This document shows positions 18,673 through 25,983 of a DNA stretch of 64,000 nucleotides, piece by piece. The translations under genes were made by a program, and so were the position numbers. The stretch's first letter is position 1, and each line of letters starts with the position of its first letter. The notes below the pieces were generated by a model. The model saw only the letters and a list, made by a program, of their open reading frames with translations, had not been told where the DNA came from and ran no database searches. The stretch is from CAVOKN01 sp963696505 (GTDB lineage: Bacteria; Pseudomonadota; Gammaproteobacteria; Burkholderiales; Rhodocyclaceae), in the NCBI GenBank assembly GCA_963696505.1, contig CAVOKN010000017.1, positions 62,001 to 126,000 of the forward strand. The letters are read 5' to 3'.

Positions 18673-19239
18673 TCAGTCGCGGAACGCTTCCACCGGGATC
18701 AGGATCTTGATGTCGTCGCCTACGCCCGGCAGATACTTGGTCATGCCGAATTCGGAGCGCTTGATGCTGGTGGTGACGTCGGCGCCGCAGGTGTGCTTCT
18801 TGGCGATGGGGTGTTCGCCGCAGCGGAAGTTGGCCACGCTCAGCTTCACCGGCTTGGTCACACCCAGCAGTGTGAAGTCGCCTTCGGCGGCCACCGGCTT
18901 GTCGCCGTCGAAGCTCACCTTGGTGGACTTGAAGCTCATGGTCGGGAATTTGGCGGTGTTGAAGAAATCCTCCGAGCGCATGTGCTCGTCCCACTTGTCG
19001 AGGCCCATGTCGATGGAGGCGGTGTCGATCGCCACGTCGATGCTGGCGGACTTGGCGGCGGTGTCGATAGTGACCTTGCCGCTCGCCTTGTTGAAGCGTC
19101 CGCGCTGGGTCGAGAAGCCCAGGTGGTTCACTTCGAACACCGGGAAGGTGTGGCGCACGTCGAGGGTGTAGGACTCGGGGGCAGCCAGGGCGGCCTGGGC
19201 CAGGGTGGCGGCAACGACGGCAACAGCGATGGTCTTCAT
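18673..19239 (-). CDS. YceI-family periplasmic lipid-binding-like protein (1)
   Basis: YceI proteins are periplasmic beta-barrels of lipocalin-like fold that in known structures bind isoprenoid lipids such as polyprenyl or quinone-like molecules. This one has 188 residues with a signal peptide ending ALAAPESY. Family landmarks are SYTLDVRHTFPVFEVNHLG near the start, FNTAKFPTMSFKST in the middle and GVTKPVKLSV. Two cysteines (FRCGEHP and KHTCGADV) could form a disulfide. It is the last gene of the marR-b561-yceI-yceI run. Confidence 0.92.
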   Translation of the reverse strand: MKTIAVAVVAATLAQAALAAPESYTLDVRHTFPVFEVNHLGFSTQRGRFNKASGKVTIDTAAKSASIDVAIDTASIDMGLDKWDEHMRSEDFFNTAKFPTMSFKSTKVSFDGDKPVAAEGDFTLLGVTKPVKLSVANFRCGEHPIAKKHTCGADVTTSIKRSEFGMTKYLPGVGDDIKILIPVEAFRD

Positions 19240-19301
19240 GGGTGCATCTCCTCTCAGGGTTGGAACGGGGACTCGAAACAGCGCGCGCTGCGGGCGCGCA
19301 A

Positions 19302-19880
19302 TCACTTGGCGGCGGCTGCGCCGGCAGCCACCGTCAATTTGAACTTGACCTGCACTTCGTCGGCGACGGTGTCGGTGTCGCCCCAGGGCCCGGCGCCGAT
19401 GCCGAACTCCAGGCGCTTGATGGCGAAGCTGCCTTCGAACAGCCCGCCGGCGCCCTCCGGCTTGAAGCTCGCGGGGAATACGATGTCTTTCGACTTGCCC
19501 TTGATGGTGAGCTTGCCCGCCACCTCGTAGCGGTTGCCGCCCAGCGGCTTGAGGCCGGTGGAAGCGAAGCTCGCCTTGGGGAATTGCTGGATGTGGAACC
19601 AGTTCTTGGTCTTCGCCTCGTCGTTGGCCTCGGCGGCGCCGGCGTCGATGCTGGCCAGATCGATGTCGATCTGGGCGCTGCCGGCTTCAGGCTTGGTGGG
19701 GTCGAAGGCGACCTGGGCGCTGAACTTGGGAAAGCGGCCTTCCACCGCCACCCCCATCTGCTTGAAGACGAAGCCGATGCGGCTCTTGTCCGGCTGCACC
19801 TGGTTGTAGACGGCGGCCACCGCCGGCAAAGCCGGAACGAGTGTGGCGGCAAGGACGAATGCAAAACGGCGCAGGAACAT
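19302..19880 (-). CDS. YceI-family periplasmic lipid-binding-like protein (2)
   Basis: Second YceI protein of the operon, 192 residues, diverged from its neighbour. A signal peptide ends about residue 22 (PAVAAVYNQ). Core motifs are SRIGFVFKQMGV, QQFPKASFASTGL and LTIKGKSKDIVFP. It has no cysteine pair like copy 1, so the two may bind different ligands. Pairs of YceI proteins next to cytochrome b561 are common in proteobacteria; a shared role in envelope redox or quinone handling is inferred. Confidence 0.92.
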   Translation of the reverse strand: MFLRRFAFVLAATLVPALPAVAAVYNQVQPDKSRIGFVFKQMGVAVEGRFPKFSAQVAFDPTKPEAGSAQIDIDLASIDAGAAEANDEAKTKNWFHIQQFPKASFASTGLKPLGGNRYEVAGKLTIKGKSKDIVFPASFKPEGAGGLFEGSFAIKRLEFGIGAGPWGDTDTVADEVQVKFKLTVAAGAAAAK

Positions 19881-19899
19881 GATGCCTCCCGGTCTGTGG

Positions 19900-20448
19900 T
19901 CAGGGTTTGCGCGAGAGAAAGGGCAGCATGCGGGCCAGCACGCTGTCGCGATCGATGAGGTGGTGCTTGAGGGCGGCGCCGACGTGCATCGACACCAGCC
20001 CCGCCATCGTGTAGTTGAGGAACATGTGGACAAACTTGAGGCTCTCGCCGAGTTCCTTGTTCTTCTCCAGCAGATCGGGAATCGGCAGCACGCCGAAATA
20101 GACGGTCTGGAAGCCGAGGGCAGAACTCATCAGCCATCCCGAGATAGGCACGGCCAGGATCAGCAGATAGAGGAGCAGGTGGGTGGCGTTGCCCACCGCC
20201 TGCTGCCAGCGCGGCACCGAATCGGGCAGCGGCGGCGCAGGATGGGTCGCGCGCCACAGCACGCGGAGCAGCGCTAGCACGAACACCGTGACGCCCGCCC
20301 ACTTGTGGTACGAGTAGATCTTGAGCTTGGTGGGAGACAGCGCCAGATCGACCATGTACAGGCCCACCGGAAACGACGCCAGGATGATCAGCGCAATCAG
20401 CCAGTGCAGGGCGATCGCGGTTCCCGTGTAGCTGTCGGTGGCCTTCAT
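19900..20448 (-). CDS. Cytochrome b561
   Basis: Four-helix dihaem membrane protein of 182 residues, the usual length. Histidines suited to haem ligation are in ALHWLIALIIL (TM1), IYSYHKWAGV (TM2), NATHLLLYLLI (TM3) and VHMFLNYTMAGLVSMHVGAAL (TM4). Bacterial b561 proteins move electrons between quinones and periplasmic partners or superoxide. It begins at the end of marR (ATGA overlap) and precedes two yceI genes by 20 and about 660 bp, forming one likely operon. Confidence 0.92.
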   Translation of the reverse strand: MKATDSYTGTAIALHWLIALIILASFPVGLYMVDLALSPTKLKIYSYHKWAGVTVFVLALLRVLWRATHPAPPLPDSVPRWQQAVGNATHLLLYLLILAVPISGWLMSSALGFQTVYFGVLPIPDLLEKNKELGESLKFVHMFLNYTMAGLVSMHVGAALKHHLIDRDSVLARMLPFLSRKP

Positions 20449-20939
20449 CGGGTCTCTCCCTCCATAGCCGTACTCCGGCGGCTGACTTTCGCGCCCCGCG
20501 GCAGCCCCCGAGCCTCGCTCAGGGACAGCCGCAGCCGGCGCAGCAGACTTTCGAGTTCATTCAACTGCTCGTTCTCCAGCCCACCGAAGCCGTGGCGAAG
20601 GTGGGCGAGGTGCTCCGGAAAGATCCGCTCGAACAAGGCCGCGCCCTCCGCCGTGAGCTGCACGATCTGGCTGCGGCGGTCGACGCTGGAGGCCACCCGC
20701 CGCACCAGCCCGCGATCACCGAGGCGATCCACCACGCCGGTCAACGTGCCCTTGGTGATCAGGGTGCGCTCGCCCAGTTCTTTGAAGCTCATGCCCTCGG
20801 TGTTGCCCAGGGTGGCGACGATGTCGAACTGCGGCGGGGTAAGGCCCACGGCCCGGATGTGGGCGGCGGAAAATCCCTCGAACGCCTGGTAGCAGCGCGC
20901 CAGTTCCCGCAGGGTGGACATGAAGGCTTCCCGAGTCAT
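20445..20939 (-). CDS. MarR-family transcriptional regulator
   Basis: Winged-helix dimeric repressor of 164 residues. The DNA-binding core LTPPQFDIVATLGNTEGMSFKEL...TGVVDRLGDRGLVRRV with DRRSQIVQLTAEG (wing) is diagnostic. Starts at 20942 (GTG), 20939 (ATG) and 20921 (ATG) are possible; 20939 is chosen as the first ATG. Two near-palindromic repeats just upstream are a likely operator, so the gene should control itself and the downstream b561-yceI-yceI genes. The ligand is unknown. Confidence 0.9.
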   Translation of the reverse strand: MTREAFMSTLRELARCYQAFEGFSAAHIRAVGLTPPQFDIVATLGNTEGMSFKELGERTLITKGTLTGVVDRLGDRGLVRRVASSVDRRSQIVQLTAEGAALFERIFPEHLAHLRHGFGGLENEQLNELESLLRRLRLSLSEARGLPRGAKVSRRSTAMEGETR

Positions 20940-20963
20940 CACTTGCGAAGGCTGTTGGACAGG

Positions 20964-21003
20964 TAGTTCTAACTAGGACCATATTAGTTCTAGCTAGGAC
21001 TAA
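20964..21003. promoter_or_regulatory. Two-copy operator upstream of marR
   Basis: TAGTTCTAACTAGGAC at 20964-20979 and TAGTTCTAGCTAGGAC at 20985-21000 are direct repeats differing at one base, spaced 21 bp (two helical turns). The second extends to TTAGTTCTAGCTAGGACTAA, a near-perfect 20-bp palindrome. They begin 25 bp before the marR ATG. The layout is that of a cooperative MarR dimer-of-dimers site. The strand is not fixed because ubiK does not share the promoter. Confidence 0.8.
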
Positions 21004-21044
21004 CTGTCAAGCAGAAAGGTCCGTCCTGCGGGTTTGCGGCGGGC

Positions 21045-21305
21045 TCAGGGCAGTTTTTCGGTGTCGCGCGCGGCCAGCCGTGCTTCGAGCTCGGCGATGC
21101 GTGTCTCCAGGGCAGCGAGCTTGTCCCGGGCGCGGGCCAGCACTTCGCGCTGGACGTCGAACTCCTCGCGGGTCACCAGGTCGAGGCGAGCGAACATGCT
21201 CGCCAGCATGGTCTTCGAGTTCTTCTCGAAATCCTTGGCCGGGCTGGCAGCGAACAGATCGGACATGCGCTTGCTGATTTCGTCCAGCAGGTTGGGATTG
21301 AGCAT
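21045..21305 (-). CDS. ubiK: UbiK (YqiC/BMFP) ubiquinone biosynthesis accessory factor
   Basis: Small coiled-coil protein of 86 residues that, in E. coli, works with UbiJ to support aerobic ubiquinone synthesis and binds membranes. The amphipathic N-terminus MLNPNLLDEISKRMSDLF and the C-terminal heptad region (REEFDVQREVLARARDKL...) match the BMFP family. The ATG at 21305 is chosen over an upstream one in the same frame because it gives the conserved start. It is divergent from the porin gene. Confidence 0.88.
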   Translation of the reverse strand: MLNPNLLDEISKRMSDLFAASPAKDFEKNSKTMLASMFARLDLVTREEFDVQREVLARARDKLAALETRIAELEARLAARDTEKLP

Positions 21306-21385
21306 GGCTGCCTCCTGGGGTGGGCGCAAGAGTCTAGCACAGCGCCCGGAGCCTCAACCCAACCGCGAACCGTTCCCAGTTACAA

Positions 21386-21434
21386 TGCACCAACATCGTG
21401 CGCAACCGACGTTCTGCTGCGACGGCTTGGTGCG
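21386..21434 (+). promoter_or_regulatory. Two NtrC-like enhancer sites
   Basis: TGCACC-AACAT-CGTGCG (21386-21402) and TGCGAC-GGCTT-GGTGCG (21418-21434) resemble the NtrC consensus TGCACC-N5-GGTGCA; each has one good half and one weaker half. They are 32 bp apart centre to centre, about three helical turns, and lie roughly 110-140 bp upstream of the expected start from the sigma-54 promoter. This is the spacing known for the glnA enhancers of E. coli. Binding is inferred. Confidence 0.65.
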
Positions 21435-21508
21435 CTGCAATGACGCCATTCCCCGACAGATCCTTACGAAGAGTCCTAACTACATGAAACATCGCATTTT
21501 TTCTTCAA

Positions 21509-21524
21509 TGGCACGGTTGCTGCA
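21509..21524 (+). promoter_or_regulatory. Sigma-54 promoter of porin-glnK-amtB
   Basis: TGGCACGGTTGCTGCA fits the -24/-12 consensus TGGCACG-N4-TTGCW with a single mismatch and the exact GG-to-GC spacing. Transcription should start near 21535, leaving a 35-base leader with AGGAG ahead of the porin ATG. Together with the upstream NtrC-like sites it predicts induction under nitrogen limitation. Confidence 0.82.
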
Positions 21525-21569
21525 GGGAGCGACTCGGCATCTCGCTATCTTTCAATCAGGAGAATCAAC

Positions 21570-22358
21570 ATGCGCAAGACCCTGCTCGCTTCCGCCCTCG
21601 CCGGCACGCTCGCCCTGCCCTCACTGTCCTTCGCCCAGGCGGCCGCCGCGCCCGCCAGCCCGCATACCTTCACCGGCAACGTGGGCCTATTCAGTCAGTA
21701 CGTGTTCCGCGGCCTGTCGCAGACCAACGAGGACCCCGCAATTCAGGGCGGCCTCGACTACAGCCATTCAAGCGGCCTCTACGCCGGCACTTGGGCGTCG
21801 AACATCAGTTGGCTCAGCGACGCCGGCGCCTACAGCAGTTCCAGCATGGAGTGGGACTTCTACGGCGGCTTCAAAGGCAACATCGGCAGTTCCGACTTCA
21901 CGTTCGACGTGGGCTATCTCTACTACTACTACCCCGGTGACGTGGCCCCCGGCTTCATCAAGGCCGACACCCAGGAACTGTACGGCGCGCTGGGCTGGAA
22001 GTGGCTGTCGGCGAAGTACTCCTACAGCATCGACGACACCTTCGGCGTGCCCAACAGCGACGGCTCCTGGTACCTGGACCTGAGCGCCGCGGTGCCGATC
22101 GGCGACACCGGACTCACCATCAACGCCCACTACGGCATCCAGGAATTCGACGGCAGCACGAACAACACCTCGAACGACACCTTTGCTTCCTACAACGACT
22201 GGAAGATCGGCGTCACCTACGCGCTGCCTCAGGGCTTCACCGTCGGCGCCTTCTACACCGACACCGACATGGATTCCACCCAGGAAGCTTTCTACACGAT
22301 CAACGGCAAATTCATCGGCGACAGCCAGGGAGTCGTGTTCGTTCAGAAGACCTTCTGA
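21570..22358 (+). CDS. TorF-family putative porin
   Basis: Outer-membrane beta-barrel of 262 residues, of the family named for Gcw_chp/TorF. The signal peptide ends FAQAAAA near residue 25. GNVGLFSQYVFRGLSQTNEDPAIQGG is the family hallmark region; alternating aromatic strands follow and the C-terminus ends in Phe (VFVQKTF), as needed for barrel assembly. AGGAG lies just before the ATG. It is first in the operon with glnK and amtB, so it may admit ammonium or small nitrogen compounds through the outer membrane; this role is inferred from context. Confidence 0.88.
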   Translation: MRKTLLASALAGTLALPSLSFAQAAAAPASPHTFTGNVGLFSQYVFRGLSQTNEDPAIQGGLDYSHSSGLYAGTWASNISWLSDAGAYSSSSMEWDFYGGFKGNIGSSDFTFDVGYLYYYYPGDVAPGFIKADTQELYGALGWKWLSAKYSYSIDDTFGVPNSDGSWYLDLSAAVPIGDTGLTINAHYGIQEFDGSTNNTSNDTFASYNDWKIGVTYALPQGFTVGAFYTDTDMDSTQEAFYTINGKFIGDSQGVVFVQKTF

Positions 22359-22406
22359 GGACCATCGCAACCGTCGTCACCGATCAGCGAACATGAGGAA
22401 CAGGAC

Positions 22407-22746
22407 ATGAAACTGGTAACCGCCATCATCAAGCCGTTCAAGCTTGACGAAGTGCGCGAGGCGCTCTCCGCCATCGGCGTACAGGGCATCACCGTCACCG
22501 AGGTCAAGGGCTTCGGCCGGCAGAAGGGGCACACCGAGCTTTACCGCGGCGCCGAGTACGTCGTTGAACTTTCTGCCCAAGGTCAAGGTCGAGGCCGCCA
22601 TCAAGGACGAACTGCTCGACCAGGTGATCGAAGCCATCGAGAAAGCCGCCAGCACCGGCAAGATCGGCGACGGCAAGATCTTCGTCTTCGACCTGCAGCA
22701 GGTCGTTCGTATCCGCACCGGCGAGACCGGCGTGGACGCCTTATAG
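22407..22746 (+). pseudogene. glnK: Nitrogen regulatory protein P-II (GlnK), one frameshift
   Basis: P-II signal protein that senses 2-oxoglutarate, ATP/ADP and glutamine-dependent uridylylation and controls AmtB. The sequence MKLVTAIIKPFKLDEVREAL and the T-loop with Tyr-51 (YRGAEYVV) are intact. The frame then breaks near 22565: removing one T restores YVVNFLPKVKVEAAIK and the normal ending GKIFVFDLQQVVRIRTGETG. Repaired length is 112 residues, exactly as expected. Loss of such a gene beside an intact amtB would be odd, so a sequence error is more likely than a true pseudogene. Confidence 0.88.
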
Positions 22747-22757
22747 GGAGCGCGATC

Positions 22758-24284
22758 ATGAGAAGAGTCTTTGCTGCACTGCTGGCGGCATGCGCCTTGG
22801 GCTTGGCGGGTGTCAGCCTGGCCCAGGACAAGCCGGCCGAGCCCGCGGCGCCCGCGGCAGGAATGTCCGGCATGGCGGGAATGGCCGCCGAGGCGCCGGC
22901 CCCCGCGCCGGCAGCACCGGCAGCCGCTGCTGCTGCACCAGCCGCCGAGGCGGCCCCTGCCGCCGCCGCGGCGCCGACACCCAACAAGGGCGACACGGCG
23001 TGGATGCTGGTGGCTACCGCGTTGGTGATCCTGATGACCATCCCCGGACTGGCGATGTTCTACGGCGGCCTGGTACGCTCGAAGAACATGCTGTCCGTGC
23101 TGATGCAGGTGTTCGTCGTTTTCTCGATGATGGTGCTGCTGTGGGCGATCTACGGCTACAGCGTCGCCTTCACCGAGGGCAATGCCTTCTTCGGCAGCCT
23201 CGACAAGTTGTTCCTCAAGGGCATCACGGTGGATAGCGTCGCCGCCACGTTCAGCAAGGGCGTGGTGATTCCTGAGTACGTCTACGTCGTGTTCCAGGCA
23301 ACTTTCGCCGCCATCACCCCGGCGCTGATCGTCGGCGCCTTCGCCGAGCGCATCAAATTCTCGGCGGTGCTGCTGTTCATGCTGATCTGGTTCACCTTCT
23401 CGTACCTGCCGATGGCCCACATGGTGTGGTACTGGGCGGGCCCGGACGCCTACACCGACGCCGACGCCGGCGCGGCGGCGGCGGCCACCGCAGGCTTCCT
23501 GTTCCAGAAAGGCGCGCTGGACTTTGCCGGCGGCACGGTGGTGCACATCAACGCCGGCATAGCCGGCCTGATCGGCGCCTTCATGATCGGCAAGCGGGTC
23601 GGCTACGGCAAGGAATCGATGGCGCCCCATAGCCTCACTACCACCATGATCGGCGCCTCGCTGCTGTGGGTGGGCTGGTTCGGCTTCAACGCCGGCTCCA
23701 ACCTGGAAGCCACAGGACTGGCCGGGATGGCCTTCGCCAACACCCTGTTCGCCACCGCTGCCGCGGCGCTGTCGTGGCTGCTGGCAGAGTGGATGATGAA
23801 GGGCAAGCCCTCGATGCTGGGTACCGCTTCCGGTGCCGTAGCCGGCCTGGTGGCGATAACCCCGGCCTGCGGCTTCGTCGGCCCGATGGGTGCGATCGTC
23901 ATCGGCCTGGTGGCAGGCGTGCTCTGCCTGTGGGGCGTGAATGGCCTGAAGCGCCTGCTGGGTGCCGACGACGCGCTGGACGTGTTCGGCGTCCATGGCG
24001 TGGGCGGAATCGTCGGCGCCATCCTCACCGGCGTATTCGTCGCGCCGTCCCTCGGCGGAACGGGCGTATATGACTACGTGGCCAACAAGGTCGGCGACTT
24101 CGACATGACAGCCCAGGTCATCAGCCAGCTCTGGGGTGTCGGCGTGGCGATCGTCTGGTCCGGCGTGGTCTCGCTCGTCGCCTACAAGATCGTCGATCTG
24201 GTGATCGGACTGCGGGTGCCGGAAGACGAGGAACGCGAGGGCCTGGACGTCACCTCCCACGGCGAATCGGCCTACCACTACTGA
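22758..24284 (+). CDS. amtB: Ammonium transporter AmtB with signal peptide and Ala/Pro-rich N-terminus
   Basis: Trimeric inner-membrane channel for ammonium, 508 residues. A signal peptide (about 1-22) is followed by roughly 50 residues made almost only of Ala, Pro, Gly and Met, then eleven membrane helices from TAWMLVATALVILM. Key pore residues are present: FQATFAAITPALI (Phe gate), VVHINAG and DVFGVHGVGG with the twin histidines. The C-terminal tail ends VPEDEEREGLDVTSHGE, the region that contacts GlnK. The gene is 11 bp behind glnK, the classic arrangement, with a terminator 28 bp after its stop. Confidence 0.95.
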   Translation: MRRVFAALLAACALGLAGVSLAQDKPAEPAAPAAGMSGMAGMAAEAPAPAPAAPAAAAAAPAAEAAPAAAAAPTPNKGDTAWMLVATALVILMTIPGLAMFYGGLVRSKNMLSVLMQVFVVFSMMVLLWAIYGYSVAFTEGNAFFGSLDKLFLKGITVDSVAATFSKGVVIPEYVYVVFQATFAAITPALIVGAFAERIKFSAVLLFMLIWFTFSYLPMAHMVWYWAGPDAYTDADAGAAAAATAGFLFQKGALDFAGGTVVHINAGIAGLIGAFMIGKRVGYGKESMAPHSLTTTMIGASLLWVGWFGFNAGSNLEATGLAGMAFANTLFATAAAALSWLLAEWMMKGKPSMLGTASGAVAGLVAITPACGFVGPMGAIVIGLVAGVLCLWGVNGLKRLLGADDALDVFGVHGVGGIVGAILTGVFVAPSLGGTGVYDYVANKVGDFDMTAQVISQLWGVGVAIVWSGVVSLVAYKIVDLVIGLRVPEDEEREGLDVTSHGESAYHY

Positions 24285-24311
24285 TCCATCTCACTCCTCT
24301 TGAGACTCGTT

Positions 24312-24338
24312 CGGGCGCCTGCGGGCGCCCGTTTTTTT
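24312..24338 (+). terminator. Rho-independent terminator of the glnK-amtB operon
   Basis: CGGGCGCC-TGC-GGGCGCCCG stem followed by seven T, 28 bp after the amtB stop. Confidence 0.9.
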
Positions 24339-24463
24339 CATTCAAACAGCTTATGCCCCTTGTGAAACATTTGCTTCAACTATTTGGGGTAAGCTGCTAT
24401 AGAGAATAGTGAAAATGCTCGTCCATTGCAGGCGGGCGCATCGAGATCCTAAGGAGGGGAAAA

Positions 24464-24607
24464 TTGGCCAGACTTACAGGAAGCTTGTTTGCCGTCGCTA
24501 CCGTCGCGGCATTCGCCGCTCAGTTGCCGACACCCTATGTGCTGGCGGCCGCCGGGCTCGCCGCGGTGGCCTACGCGTTGCGGGCGCGCGATTCGGTGCA
24601 GCGCTGA
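24464..24607 (+). CDS. Small predicted membrane protein, 47 residues
   Basis: An unrecognised short ORF starting with TTG at 24464, preceded at ideal distance by AAGGAGG (24451-24457), a full anti-16S match. The product begins MARLTGSLFAVATVAAFAA, then LPTPYVLAAAGLAAVAYALR and ends RARDSVQR, so it would be one or two short membrane segments with a basic tail. Its own promoter probably lies in the 120 bp after the amtB terminator. No family known to me. The strong ribosome site is the main support. Confidence 0.6.
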   Translation: MARLTGSLFAVATVAAFAAQLPTPYVLAAAGLAAVAYALRARDSVQR

Positions 24608-24726
24608 GTTCGCTCGGACGGCCAGCGGGACAGGCAGCAAACCGAGCGGAAACCGGGCCCGTGCGGGCCCCGACAGCAGGTGAGAAATCAGGCTTCGGCC
24701 GGCCGGGAAGCGCTCAAGCCCTACCG

Positions 24727-24900
24727 TCAACCGCGATGCCGATGGGCGTGGCGGCGTTGCGGGTCAGGCGGCCCGACCAGGACGATCTTCAGGATGGGGC
24801 GCCCGCGGGTTCCGATGACAGCGACGGACGCCTGTTCCGGCAAGGTGCCAGCGCCTGCCCGGGCAGCACCCAGACCGGTCGCGGGCTGCGGAGCGTTCAT
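24727..24900 (-). CDS. Small hypothetical protein, 57 residues
   Basis: Its ATG (24900) overlaps the stop of the upstream small gene as ATGA. The product is MNAPQPATGLGAARAGAG... with a hydrophobic core VAVIGTRGRPILKIVLVG and a basic His/Arg tail (PDPQRRHAHRHRG). The core faintly recalls the end of universal stress proteins, and a +1 shift near 24750 would give VGRLTRNAATPIGIAV, but this is too weak to assign. It may be a real coupled gene or a remnant. Confidence 0.4.
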   Translation of the reverse strand: MNAPQPATGLGAARAGAGTLPEQASVAVIGTRGRPILKIVLVGPPDPQRRHAHRHRG

Positions 24901-25106
24901 GCAGTGCGGGCTAACAACACGTCATCCGACCCCACGGGCGCATCGGCTGCTGCCGTCTCGGCCAGTTCCCAGCCCATCACGAATCCCAGATGGTAGCGGC
25001 TGGCAATGCTGCCGGTTCTGCACAGTGTCTCAACGCGCGCCTCGGAATGGCGCGTCGCGGACTCGCCGGTCTCTGTTTCGACGGACCTTCCTGCGAACAC
25101 ATTCAT
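24897..25106 (-). CDS. Small hypothetical protein, 69 residues
   Basis: Begins MNVFAGRSVETETGESATRH at an ATG with AAAGGAG five bases upstream, a strong ribosome site. The second half, GSIASRYHLGFVMGWELAET, is moderately hydrophobic but not a convincing membrane segment. One cysteine. I do not recognise a family. It lies about 220 bp downstream of the FixJ-like regulator on the same strand and is coupled to the following small ORF. Confidence 0.55.
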   Translation of the reverse strand: MNVFAGRSVETETGESATRHSEARVETLCRTGSIASRYHLGFVMGWELAETAAADAPVGSDDVLLARTA

Positions 25107-25323
25107 GGCATCTCCTTTGATCAGCTTCGATCTCCAGCCTCGGTGGCGGAGGTCTCGTCGCGCCTGCAATTCAACCGAGAAAGGCAGTTCACGACCCAAC
25201 GCAAAGCTGCGAAGCCTCACGCCGCAGTGCAGTATCTGACCGCCCCGGGTCGGGGTATATACGTGCGAGCACCTATGCAGTGCCTGGCGAGGGAATGTCG
25301 GGGAGAGCGATGTGCCCCCGAGT

Positions 25324-25983
25324 TCAAGCGTCTGGAGGCTGGGAATCCGGACCTGCCGGCAGCTCGACGCCGTTCATAGCGAGGCCGCCGTCCGCGGCAA
25401 GCTCGGCGAGTTCCAACAGGTTGGCGGCACCCGTCTTGTGAAGAATGCGCGAGCGGTGGATTTCGACGGTACGGTGACTGATGCCGAGGCGCTGGGCAAT
25501 CACCTTGTTTGCGCGTCCGGCCGCGGCGAGCGCGAGGATCTCGCGCTCGCGCGGCGTGAGCCGCAGCAGCCGCTGGCGCCGGTCCGCCACGGCTGCCTGC
25601 TTGGCCAGCGCGGCGATGTCGCGGTCGAGGGCGGCCTGCACCCGTTGCAGCAGCTCGGCGGGCTGCACCGGCTTGGTCAGGAAATCCACTGCCCCGGCCT
25701 TCATGGCGCGCACGGTCATCGGGATGTCGCCGTGGGCCGTGACAAAGATGATGGACAGGTGGCTCCCCCGCTCGTTGAGCGCCGCCTGCAGGTCGGGACC
25801 GCTCATGCCGCCCATGCGCACGTCCAGCACCAGGCAGCCGGCCCGGTCCGGCCGGTAGGTTGCAAGGAAGGACTCGGCGCTGCCGTGGCACTCGACTTCA
25901 AGGCCGGCGGTCTCGCACAGCAGGGCAAGGCCGTCGCGCACGGCCGCGTCGTCGTCGACGATGAAAACGATCGGCCGGGTCAC
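25324..25983 (-). CDS. FixJ-type response regulator
   Basis: DNA-binding regulator of 219 residues. The receiver domain has the acidic pocket FIVDDDAAVRDG at 8-18, the phosphoacceptor Asp-54 in CLVLDVRMGG, and conserved Thr and Lys in FVTAHGD and FLTKPV. The C-terminal LuxR-type helix-turn-helix is LTPREREILALAAAGRANKVIAQRLGISHRTVEIHRSRI (about 140-185). The GTG start at 25983 overlaps the kinase stop (GTGA), showing that they are a pair. Targets are unknown; the adjacent small genes are candidates. Confidence 0.93.
   Translation of the reverse strand: MTRPIVFIVDDDAAVRDGLALLCETAGLEVECHGSAESFLATYRPDRAGCLVLDVRMGGMSGPDLQAALNERGSHLSIIFVTAHGDIPMTVRAMKAGAVDFLTKPVQPAELLQRVQAALDRDIAALAKQAAVADRRQRLLRLTPREREILALAAAGRANKVIAQRLGISHRTVEIHRSRILHKTGAANLLELAELAADGGLAMNGVELPAGPDSQPPDA

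Noticed and set aside
22377..24278. 633-codon minus-strand ORF opposite glnK-amtB
   Set aside because: Shadow of amtB; composition dominated by His/Gly/Arg/Gln from reverse reading.
24727..24800. Universal stress protein fragment
   Set aside because: GTRGRPILK and RNAATPIGIAV only loosely recall the UspA C-terminus and need a frameshift; not enough to call.
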